From: Flavobacteriales bacterium UBA958
Lineage (GTDB): Bacteria > Bacteroidota > Bacteroidia > Flavobacteriales_D > Crocinitomicaceae
DNA length: 20,757 nucleotides
Direction: 5' to 3'
Assembly: GCA_002293045.1 (NCBI GenBank)
Contig: DBCM01000087.1
Coordinates: 1-20,757 of the forward strand
Shown here: positions 1-5,846 of the stretch, piece after piece
Layout: the number at the start of each line of letters is the position of its first letter
How positions within the stretch are numbered: position 1 is the stretch's first letter
The notes under the pieces: model-generated
The model's input: only the letters and a program-made list of their open reading frames with translations
Told to the model about the DNA's origin: nothing
Databases searched by the model: none
Translations under genes and position numbers: made by a program

Positions 1-53
1 GTTGATTTTTTACGAAAGTACCAAATTAATGGGCAAACAGCTGTTAAAATATG

Positions 54-1331
54 CTATCCAAGTTCTTTTTTTAAGGTTTCCTCATCGAGTTGTTTATCCC
101 AACGTGCAACAACAATCGTCGCTACCGCATTCCCGATAAAATTGGTTAAGGCACGGCATTCAGACATAAACTTATCAACGCCTAAAATCAAGGCAATCCC
201 TTGAACGGGGAATCCTTTCACCACCGCGAGTGTCGCTGCAAGGGTAATAAATCCCGCACCAGTAACTCCGGCAGAACCTTTGGAACTGAGCATCGCAATC
301 AATAAAATGAGTATCTGTTGATTTAGCGTAAGTGGGAAATTACAAGCTTGTGCGATAAATAGTGCAGCTAAGGTCATGTAAATATTGGTGCCGTCCAGGT
401 TAAACGAATACCCTGTTGGAACCACCAGTCCTACCACCTGTTTGGTACAACCAAGCTTCTCGAGTTTCTTCATTAGATTCGGCAAGGCAGACTCAGAAGA
501 ACTCGTTGCTAGTACCAAGAATAACTCATCTTTGATGTATCTTAACAATTTGAAAATCGAAAATTTATTATACCACGCAACCGCTCCTAAGATCACAATC
601 ACAAAAACAATGGCTGTCAGGTAAAAGGTTGCTACAAGTCCGATTAAATTCCACAACACGGCAAGACCGTATTTACCTACCGTAAACGCCATAGCACCAA
701 ATGCACCTATGGGTGCTAACTTCATTAATATCTCAACGATTTTAAAAATTGGATGTGCTAATGCGTGTAAAAAATCAATCACCGGCTTGCTTTTGTCTTG
801 GGTCATGGAAAGTCCAATTCCGAACATGATGGAGACAAACAAGACCTGCAAAATACTATCTCCAGTGAGGGAACTTAACAAGGATGTTGGTATGATATTT
901 AAGATAAAACTCGTTAATGAATGTTCCTTTGAAGCATCCACATAATCCTTAATGGACTTCGGATCCAAGGAACTGGCGTCAATGTTCATTCCATGTCCGG
1001 GTTGCACTACATTAGCTACAACCATTCCAATGACTAAGGCCAAGGTAGAAAAGGTAAGAAAGTAGAGCATTGCTTTTCCGGTGACTCGACCTACCGTACT
1101 TAAATTATTCATGGACGCCAGACCGGTAGCTACGGTAACAAAAATAACCGGCGCGATGATCATTTTCACCAAAGCGATAAACCCATCACCTAAGATTTTA
1201 AGACCGATTGATTGATCTGGCCAAAAATTCCCAAGTACAATTCCAATTATAATCGCAAAAATCACTTGCACATACAACAAGCGATACCAAGGTTTTTTTT
1301 CAGTTTGAATAGGGGTTTCATTTATTTCCAT
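54..1331 (-). CDS. dctA: DctA-like C4-dicarboxylate:cation symporter (DAACS family)
   Basis: A 425-residue inner-membrane protein of the dicarboxylate/amino acid:cation symporter family, predicted to import C4-dicarboxylates or acidic amino acids with H+ or Na+. Visible family signatures are the serine-rich stretch ATSSSESALPNLM near residue 275, the transport motif VPTGYSFNLDGTNIYMTLAA near 305-325, SSKGSAGVTGAGF near 350, and GVDKFMSECRALTNFIGNAV near 385-405. The last motif closely resembles DctA. Length and start are normal for the family, and hydrophobic helices run throughout. It is divergently transcribed from the MFS gene at 1442 across a 110-bp region holding a dyad. Substrate is inferred from similarity; a glutamate/aspartate carrier (GltP-like) is the alternative. 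Confidence 0.85.
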   Translation of the reverse strand: MEINETPIQTEKKPWYRLLYVQVIFAIIIGIVLGNFWPDQSIGLKILGDGFIALVKMIIAPVIFVTVATGLASMNNLSTVGRVTGKAMLYFLTFSTLALVIGMVVANVVQPGHGMNIDASSLDPKSIKDYVDASKEHSLTSFILNIIPTSLLSSLTGDSILQVLFVSIMFGIGLSMTQDKSKPVIDFLHALAHPIFKIVEILMKLAPIGAFGAMAFTVGKYGLAVLWNLIGLVATFYLTAIVFVIVILGAVAWYNKFSIFKLLRYIKDELFLVLATSSSESALPNLMKKLEKLGCTKQVVGLVVPTGYSFNLDGTNIYMTLAALFIAQACNFPLTLNQQILILLIAMLSSKGSAGVTGAGFITLAATLAVVKGFPVQGIALILGVDKFMSECRALTNFIGNAVATIVVARWDKQLDEETLKKELG

Positions 1332-1364
1332 TGCCGATGTTTAATGTATACAAAGAAACAAATC

Positions 1365-1386
1365 TTTCTGAGATTCAATTCAGAAA
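1365..1386. promoter_or_regulatory. Perfect 7-8-7 inverted repeat in the divergent transporter promoter region
   Basis: TTTCTGA at 1365-1371 and TCAGAAA at 1380-1386 are perfect inverted copies separated by 8 nt. They lie between the divergent starts at 1331 (minus) and 1442 (plus). The size and position suit an operator for a dimeric regulator. No regulator gene is adjacent, so the role is inference. Confidence 0.35.
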
Positions 1387-1441
1387 ATCCAAGTTTCGAG
1401 GGACCGCAAATGAAAAATAAAAATATCCGTACCTTGGACAC

Positions 1442-2728
1442 ATGGAAAATGAAGCGTTAAATCGGAAAACTTTACTACTCATCATTGTTGCGTCTTTGGG
1501 TTATTTTGTAGACATCTATGACTTAGTACTTTTTGGAGTAGTGAAGGCCGATAGTCTATTAACGATTCTCCCACACGCAAGCGACCAAGTGCGTGCCGCC
1601 ACTGGAAAAATGCTTTTCAACTATCAAATGATTGGAATGTTCATAGGTGGCTTATTGTGGGGTGTTTTAGGGGATAAAAAGGGCCGGGTCAAGGTACTTT
1701 TCGGATCTATATTATTGTATTCGCTGGCCAATATTGCGAACGCCTTTGTAACGGATATCCCAAGCTACAGCATCATTCGAATCATTGCGGGGATTGGTCT
1801 TGCAGGTGAATTAGGGGCGGGAATCACCTTGGTTTCTGAATTGATGCCGAAGGAAACGCGAGGTTATGGAACGATGATTATTGTTTGTTTTGGAGCTTTA
1901 GGAGCTGTATTTGCCACCCTAATTGGAGCGAAAGGAGAAGCGTTGGGTACCTTTTTGGGTGCGACCATTGGAATTACATTGCTCAATTGGCAAGTCGCAT
2001 ACCTCGTAGGCGGCATGCTAGGATTATTGTTGTTAATCATCAGAATGGGAAGTTTGGAATCCCGAATGTTTGAGCAAATGCATCAGGAAGGGACAACACG
2101 AGGAAATCTGAGACTGATTTTCGGAAACCGGAAAAATTTAATCAAGTACATTCAATGTATTTCTGTAGGCATTCCAATTTGGTTTGTAATAGGTTTATTA
2201 ATAATGAACTCCAAAGATGATTTTGGACCCTTACTCGGAATAAAAACCATCAACAACGGGTTGGCGGTTATGTATGCCTACATTGGACTTTCAATAGGTG
2301 ACTTAATTGCGGGGTTACTTAGTCAATGGTTAAAGAGTCGGAGGAAAGTGGTGATGATATTCTTACTGATGACATTAATTGTTACGAGCAGCTTTCTATT
2401 TGGCTCCAACAAAGTGAGTGAAGAAACCTATTACCTATATTGCTTTTTACTCGGGGCATCCACGGGATATTGGGCAATTTTTGTAACCATTGCTGCGGAA
2501 CAATTTGGAACAAACATTCGATCTACTGCAGCCAATACCGTCCCTAATTTCGTGCGGGGAAGTGTCTTTTTAATTGTTTCGCTGTTTGTTATATTGTCCT
2601 CTTTATTCCCGATTGGGGTTTCCGCCTTGATTGTTGGCTTACTCAGTGTGGCCAGCGCATTTTGGGGAATATATCACCTAAAAGAAACCTTTTCTAAGGA
2701 TTTAAATTACCACGAAGAGTTTATTTGA
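1442..2728 (+). CDS. MFS transporter, substrate unknown
   Basis: A 428-residue polytopic membrane protein of the major facilitator superfamily with about 12 hydrophobic segments. The motif-A loop GDKKGRVKVLFGS lies near residues 76-88. The motif RIIAGIGLAGELGAGITLV followed by SELMPKETRG lies near 112-142, as in metabolite/sugar:H+ symporters. The acidic DIYD sits in the first helix. The start is chosen at the ATG at 1442, which gives a short cytoplasmic N-terminus. A weak -7-like octamer (TACCTTGG, 1430-1437) lies 4 nt upstream. The stop codon overlaps the -33 box of the tRNA-Leu promoter. Divergence from dctA hints at organic-acid uptake, but the sequence does not fix the substrate. Confidence 0.85.
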   Translation: MENEALNRKTLLLIIVASLGYFVDIYDLVLFGVVKADSLLTILPHASDQVRAATGKMLFNYQMIGMFIGGLLWGVLGDKKGRVKVLFGSILLYSLANIANAFVTDIPSYSIIRIIAGIGLAGELGAGITLVSELMPKETRGYGTMIIVCFGALGAVFATLIGAKGEALGTFLGATIGITLLNWQVAYLVGGMLGLLLLIIRMGSLESRMFEQMHQEGTTRGNLRLIFGNRKNLIKYIQCISVGIPIWFVIGLLIMNSKDDFGPLLGIKTINNGLAVMYAYIGLSIGDLIAGLLSQWLKSRRKVVMIFLLMTLIVTSSFLFGSNKVSEETYYLYCFLLGASTGYWAIFVTIAAEQFGTNIRSTAANTVPNFVRGSVFLIVSLFVILSSLFPIGVSALIVGLLSVASAFWGIYHLKETFSKDLNYHEEFI

Positions 2729-2755
2729 AATATTAGTAGGCTTCTTGTATCTTTG
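2725..2755 (+). promoter_or_regulatory. Bacteroidetes-type promoter of tRNA-Leu
   Basis: TTG at 2725-2727, 20 nt spacing, then TATCTTTG at 2748-2755, matching the Bacteroidetes -33/-7 consensus TTG/TAnnTTTG. The mature tRNA begins 11 nt after the -7 box. The -33 box overlaps the TGA stop codon of the MFS gene. Confidence 0.75.
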
Positions 2756-2766
2756 CCTCGGTTAAT

Positions 2767-2851
2767 GCCCACGTGGTGAAATTGGTAGACATGCCATCTT
2801 GAGGGGGTGGTGCCAATAGGCGTGCTGGTTCGAATCCAGTCGTGGGCACCA
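2767..2851 (+). tRNA. tRNA-Leu (anticodon GAG)
   Basis: The complete cloverleaf can be drawn by hand. The acceptor stem is GCCCACG (2767-2773) with CGTGGGC (2841-2847). The anticodon stem is CCATC (2794-2798) with GGTGG (2806-2810). The 7-nt loop has anticodon GAG at 2801-2803. The long class-II variable arm TGCC-aata-GGCG (2811-2822) is typical of leucine tRNAs. The T arm loop is TTCGAAT (2829-2835). The discriminator is A2848 and CCA is encoded at 2849-2851. It decodes CUC/CUU codons. The last part of the tRNA (2833-2849) is repeated downstream at 2999-3015. Confidence 0.96.
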
Positions 2852-2965
2852 AATCAAAGCCTGGTATGTAATGCTGGGCTTTTTTCATTTTAATCCGTTG
2901 CAAGCTCGCTTGAATAAGGTAAAAGGGGAAAAGCACAGAACGGTGAAACCGTCAGGCTTTGATTT
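2851..2965 (+). other. Possible structured RNA or element remnant: 13-bp inverted repeat enclosing two hairpins
   Basis: AAATCAAAGCCTG (2851-2863) is the perfect reverse complement of CAGGCTTTGATTT (2953-2965). Inside lie a CAAG-CTCG-CTTG hairpin (2901-2912) and an ACGGT-GAA-ACCGT hairpin (2940-2952), the latter abutting the right arm. Together they could fold as a multibranched structure that competes with the tRNA terminator, since both use 2856-2861. No convincing ORF is present. Whether it is transcribed or functional is unknown. With the rest of 2852-3187 (repeat copy, second terminator, then about 108 bp of featureless AT-rich sequence), this is the only gene-free stretch over 300 bases. 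Confidence 0.4.
2856..2885 (+). terminator. Rho-independent terminator of tRNA-Leu
   Basis: AAAGCC (2856-2861) pairs with GGCTTT (2877-2882). The stem extends inward through mostly wobble pairs to a TGTAA loop. A six-T run at 2880-2885 follows. It begins 5 nt after the tRNA CCA end. Confidence 0.7.
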
Positions 2966-3013
2966 GTATAGCGAAAAAACCTTTTTGGTTCATGAAGTAA
3001 TCCAGTCGTGGGC

Positions 3014-3037
3014 ACTGACGCTCGTACCTCGGTCAGT
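3014..3037 (+). repeat. 6-bp-stem hairpin at the end of the duplicated tRNA tail
   Basis: ACTGAC (3014-3019) and GTCAGT (3032-3037) are perfect inverted copies around a 12-nt loop. Flanking TGGG (3009-3012) and CCCA (3046-3049) can pair outside it. It overlaps the last bases of the duplicated tRNA 3' end. Function is unknown. Confidence 0.35.
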
Positions 3038-3051
3038 ACTAAGCACCCATC

Positions 3052-3079
3052 AAAAGTCTGTTAACGCAGACTTTTTTTT
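3052..3079 (+). terminator. Strong rho-independent terminator
   Basis: AAAAGTCTG (3052-3060) pairs perfectly with CAGACTTTT (3067-3075) around a 6-nt loop. An eight-T run at 3072-3079 follows. No ORF precedes it on the plus strand back to the tRNA. It would therefore end either readthrough from the tRNA or a transcript covering the structured segment 2851-3050. Confidence 0.75.
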
Positions 3080-3187
3080 GCGTTTTTTTAATCGCGTGGG
3101 CATAAGTACAATGCAGGGATAAATCATTTCAACCATAATCTCTTAGAATAATTTCAATTCGGCTGAAGTAATATGTAATTTAGTAGG

Positions 3188-3385
3188 ATGAAATTTAATA
3201 GTTTTTGGATTACATTTATCGGGTTAATTATCGGAGCAATTGGCGGATGGTTATATCATACGTTAACCCCCTGTGAAGCATCTTGCAGCGGAAGTAAGAT
3301 GAGTCTTTTTATTCCAATGTTTATGGGAACAATAATCGGCTTATTCGCAGCACAAGTAATTATAACATTTAAACGGACCAATTAA
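3188..3385 (+). CDS. Small two-helix membrane protein (DUF6132-like)
   Basis: A 65-residue protein with two hydrophobic segments, about residues 6-24 (glycine-rich GLIIGAIGGWLY) and 41-60. They are joined by a short loop holding two cysteines (CEASC, residues 29-33). The layout matches small Bacteroidota membrane proteins of the DUF6132 kind (a GA-GG-LY helix, a Cys-containing loop, then a second helix). That assignment is from memory of the family and is tentative. The -7-like octamer TAATTTAG (3176-3183) ends 4 nt before ATG. The DUF6089 gene starts 17 nt downstream on the same strand, so the two may be cotranscribed. Function is unknown. Confidence 0.7.
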   Translation: MKFNSFWITFIGLIIGAIGGWLYHTLTPCEASCSGSKMSLFIPMFMGTIIGLFAAQVIITFKRTN

Positions 3386-3402
3386 TCTTCAGCCTACTAT
3401 CG

Positions 3403-4287
3403 ATGTCACAAAAAACACTGTTAACATTTGGGGTATGTATCTTCCTCAGTGGAATAGGGGTTGCTCAACGAATTAAATGGGAGAACTTTAATAATCGAGC
3501 GAACTGGCGTGCCAATCGCTTGGAAATTCAAGCGGGTTTCTGTGCCACCCAATTTACGGGGGATTTAGGTGGGGGTTCGGGTAAAGGCATTGACTATTCG
3601 ATGAAAGACATGGATAAAGAGGCCTTAGGAAAAGGGGCTCAAGTGGCTTTCAAGTTTCGATTCAACCGCTATCTTGCAACAAAATCAGAGTTCAGTTATT
3701 TTCAGATTAAAGGAAGCGATGCATTTTCGGAAAATGCTAAACGCAGGGCTAGAAACCTGAGTTTTGAAAGTTATAATTTCGAATTCAGTCAACGCCTTGA
3801 ATTTATATTTCTAGCCCAAGAATTCAATGGAAAATTCTACAACCTTACGTCCAGAGCTCGTCACAAAGGGTCAAATTTTCAATTGTACACTTTTGGGGGA
3901 ATGGGCTTTGCAACCTTCAACCCAAAGGCCAATTATAATGGCACCTTAATCGAACTTCGCCCGCTAAAAACAGAGGGACAGACCACTCCCTACGGAAAAG
4001 CCACCGTTATCATGCCCTTGGGATTTGGTATGCGACTTGGATTAACCAAACAAATTCGAATAGGCTTTGAGGCCACGTGTTTTAAAACCTTTACGGATTA
4101 CATGGATGATGTGTCTACGTTTTATCCGGAAACCGGAACCTTGACCGATCCTGCAGCACTTTACTTATCTAATCCAAGCATTGAGCCTGAACAATTCCTA
4201 CCGGGAAGTCGCAGAGGAGATTTGAATCAAAAGGATACGTATTACAGACTAAGTGCCTCTCTAATATTTAACTTAAAGAACCGATAA
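3403..4287 (+). CDS. Outer-membrane beta-barrel protein, DUF6089 family
   Basis: A 294-residue secreted protein with a signal peptide (about residues 1-21, cleavage after GVAQ). Features typical of DUF6089 porin-like proteins are an early FTGDLGG motif (about 51-57), the GGMGFATFNPKA strand (about 166-177), a TEGQ motif near 191, a GFGMRLGLTKQIRIGFEA strand pair, and TFTDYMDDVSTFY (about 228-240). It ends in an aromatic, alternating strand (YRLSASLIFNLKNR), as expected for barrel insertion. It probably resides in the outer membrane; the role is unknown, although family members are widespread in Bacteroidota. Its 3' end overlaps the convergent adenosine deaminase gene by 20 bp. Confidence 0.8.
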   Translation: MSQKTLLTFGVCIFLSGIGVAQRIKWENFNNRANWRANRLEIQAGFCATQFTGDLGGGSGKGIDYSMKDMDKEALGKGAQVAFKFRFNRYLATKSEFSYFQIKGSDAFSENAKRRARNLSFESYNFEFSQRLEFIFLAQEFNGKFYNLTSRARHKGSNFQLYTFGGMGFATFNPKANYNGTLIELRPLKTEGQTTPYGKATVIMPLGFGMRLGLTKQIRIGFEATCFKTFTDYMDDVSTFYPETGTLTDPAALYLSNPSIEPEQFLPGSRRGDLNQKDTYYRLSASLIFNLKNR

Positions 4288-5266
4288 AAGGCTCAAATCC
4301 TTCGTGCAATTTAATTCGAAGAATTTCTTTTTCCTTGTCAGAGATGAATGACGCTTCAAGTGCTCGCTCATTCACATACAACATGTCTTTAACATCCCAA
4401 CCTTTAGTTTCATTAAGCCATCGGTATTCATCGGCTAAGGTTACATTTGAAATAGCTCTTCCATCGGTATTAATTCCAAAGGAAAGGCGGTTCAATAACA
4501 GGTGATTGATCGGATATTCTGCTCCCTCTGGAAATACACGTGTAATGTGATTACTCGTTGGGCAAATTTCTAAGTGGATATCGTCTTTTTTAAGCATTGC
4601 CAGGAGCTTGGAATCCTCCACGCTGCGTATGCCATGCCCGATGCGTTTTGCTCCCAGCAAGGATAAGGTCTCAATTACCGATTCAGCACCCCTCGCCTCT
4701 CCTGCATGGGCTGTACAGCAGATTCCATGAGAATTGACTCGTTCAAATGCTTCTTGGTGATTCTCCAAACCAAATCCTACCTCATCTGCTGCCAAGTCCA
4801 ATCCTACGACTCCTTCAGCAGCATACTTAATGACTAAATCCGCTGTGAGGTCGCTTTGCTCTTTAGTGAAATGGCGAAGTGTGCAAAGAATTAGATTGAC
4901 TTTTACCGGTCCAGTATAGGAATGCACTGCCTCTAAGGTAGCCTCTACTACCTCTTCAGGCGTTAAGCCTTGGGTTAGATGTTGCAGTGGCGCAAACCTC
5001 AATTCTGCATAAATTACGTGATCAGCTTCCAGTTGACGAATCACATCTAAGGTTGCATCAACTAATTGTTCTTTGGTTTGCATTAATAAAATTGCGGCCT
5101 GTGCGCATGCCAAGTAATCATTTAGGGAACAGCAATTTACCGGCGTATTATAAACTGCTTGGTATTCTTCTTTACTGATTCCTGGGACATGCTTCGATAC
5201 AAACTGAAAGCTCAGGGAACAATCAATGTGTAGGTGCAACTCTATTTTGGGGAAATTATATGACAT
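4268..5266 (-). CDS. add: Adenosine deaminase
   Basis: A 332-residue metal-dependent hydrolase of the adenosine/AMP deaminase family that converts adenosine or deoxyadenosine to inosine in purine salvage. Zinc ligands and catalytic residues are visible: HLHID (His11, His13), TAHAGE (His187, Glu190), GHG (His211) and NTD (Asp268). CPTSN lies at 235-239. The second Asp of the mammalian and E. coli motif NTDDP is replaced by Gly (NTDGR), and the usual HxHxDG reads HLHIDCS. Both variants are, to my recollection, normal for a Bacteroidota clade of add. Length is typical. The start codon directly follows the T-run of a terminator hairpin (5267-5290). The 3' end overlaps the convergent barrel gene by 20 bp. 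Confidence 0.9.
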   Translation of the reverse strand: MSYNFPKIELHLHIDCSLSFQFVSKHVPGISKEEYQAVYNTPVNCCSLNDYLACAQAAILLMQTKEQLVDATLDVIRQLEADHVIYAELRFAPLQHLTQGLTPEEVVEATLEAVHSYTGPVKVNLILCTLRHFTKEQSDLTADLVIKYAAEGVVGLDLAADEVGFGLENHQEAFERVNSHGICCTAHAGEARGAESVIETLSLLGAKRIGHGIRSVEDSKLLAMLKKDDIHLEICPTSNHITRVFPEGAEYPINHLLLNRLSFGINTDGRAISNVTLADEYRWLNETKGWDVKDMLYVNERALEASFISDKEKEILRIKLHEGFEPFIGSLS

Positions 5267-5290
5267 AAAAAATCCCGCTCTCGCGGGATT
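5267..5290 (-). terminator. Terminator hairpin immediately upstream of the add start codon
   Basis: On the minus strand AATCCCGC, a 4-nt GAGA loop and GCGGGATT form a perfect 8-bp stem (5290-5271). A T-run covers 5272-5267 and is followed at once by the ATG of add (5266-5264). It would terminate the 5299-5664 transcript. It may act as a leader hairpin or attenuator for add if transcription starts upstream. Confidence 0.8.
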
Positions 5291-5298
5291 GGATTTGA

Positions 5299-5664
5299 TT
5301 ATTTTAATTGTTCATTGGAAAACTGATACACGGGAAGCTGAACTCCTTCAAATTCAATGACTTCCACACCACAACCAATCAATAAACGGCCAAGCATCAA
5401 TCGATTCATTTCAACATTCTCTTTCATGGTAAATGTTCCAACATACGATCCCGCATCGAATACCGTAGTAAAATACTCCGTAAAATTCTCACCTTGGGTT
5501 AAGACAGTTTCTGGTAAAACATCCGCACCAAACTGAAAAGTGATTACACCACTGGACTTCTGAGAAGCAAACACATCTTTTGATGCAGCTACTGCATAAA
5601 CCTGTGCATCGAGATTGATCCAAGTGACCAACGAGAAAACGGAAAGTAAAATTAATTTTTTCAT
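5299..5664 (-). CDS. Small secreted protein of unknown function
   Basis: A 121-residue protein with a clear Sec signal peptide (MKKLILLSVFSLVTW, cleavage probably after LDAQ near residue 20). The mature part is about 100 residues and looks like a beta-rich domain (VITFQFG, YFTTVF, YVGTFTM, VEVIEFEGVQLPVYQF). No family is recognised. It precedes add on the same strand but is separated from it by a terminator, so a shared pathway is not implied. A -7-like TAAATTCG lies on the minus strand at 5688-5681, 16 nt upstream of the ATG. It is probably periplasmic or surface-exposed. Confidence 0.7.
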   Translation of the reverse strand: MKKLILLSVFSLVTWINLDAQVYAVAASKDVFASQKSSGVITFQFGADVLPETVLTQGENFTEYFTTVFDAGSYVGTFTMKENVEMNRLMLGRLLIGCGVEVIEFEGVQLPVYQFSNEQLK

Positions 5665-5846
5665 AAGGTAAATTATTGTTCGAATTTATAAATTTTTGTT
5701 CACACAACGATTTTTTTATCAAAAGGGTTGCCAATTCGTGGATACAGATACTCAAAAGTAATCAAAAACGCCATTTTTCCACAGGATACATCAAAACATT
5801 AGAGAACTTCGTTTTTTCCACCATCAACCCAAAACTTTCTTGTCAA

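Larger units (their letters stand above)
2833..3015 (+). repeat. 17-bp direct repeat of the tRNA-Leu 3' end flanking a 149-bp segment
   Basis: AATCCAGTCGTGGGCAC occurs at 2833-2849 inside the tRNA (T loop to CC) and again, identically, at 2999-3015. The copies are offset by exactly 166 bp. The repeat stops at G/T before it and C/T after it. Upstream of the second copy, GGTTC recurs at 2987-2991 with a 7-nt insertion relative to the tRNA T arm. The geometry resembles attL/attR of an element integrated at a tRNA 3' end, but only 149 bp lie between the copies and no integrase is present. A deleted remnant or a local duplication would both explain it. Confidence 0.7.

Noticed and set aside
2733..2936. 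67-codon minus-strand frame with GFEPARLLAPPPQ-like peptide
   Set aside because: It is the reverse complement of the tRNA-Leu gene, a common spurious ORF.
3095..3102. Third short copy of the tRNA end (CGTGGGCA)
   Set aside because: Only 8 bases match and the flanks differ, so it could be chance.
2871..3122. 83-codon plus-strand frame downstream of tRNA-Leu
   Set aside because: It runs through the terminator stems, the inverted repeat and the duplicated tRNA tail. There is no domain or promoter, and the sequence is better explained as repeats and RNA structure.
4470..4734. Adenosine deaminase lacking the second Asp of NTDDP and the Gly of HxHxDG
   Set aside because: NTDGR and HLHxDCS are, to my recollection, standard in a Bacteroidota add clade. 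The zinc ligands and catalytic Glu are intact, so it is not a defective gene.
5683..5694. 12-bp palindrome AATTTATAAATT
   Set aside because: It is pure AT sequence in an AT-rich intergenic region, so weak evidence for an operator.
5676..5846. 57-residue N-terminal extension of the PKD protein
   Set aside because: It would bury the signal peptide inside the protein. The ATG at 5847 gives a proper secretion signal.
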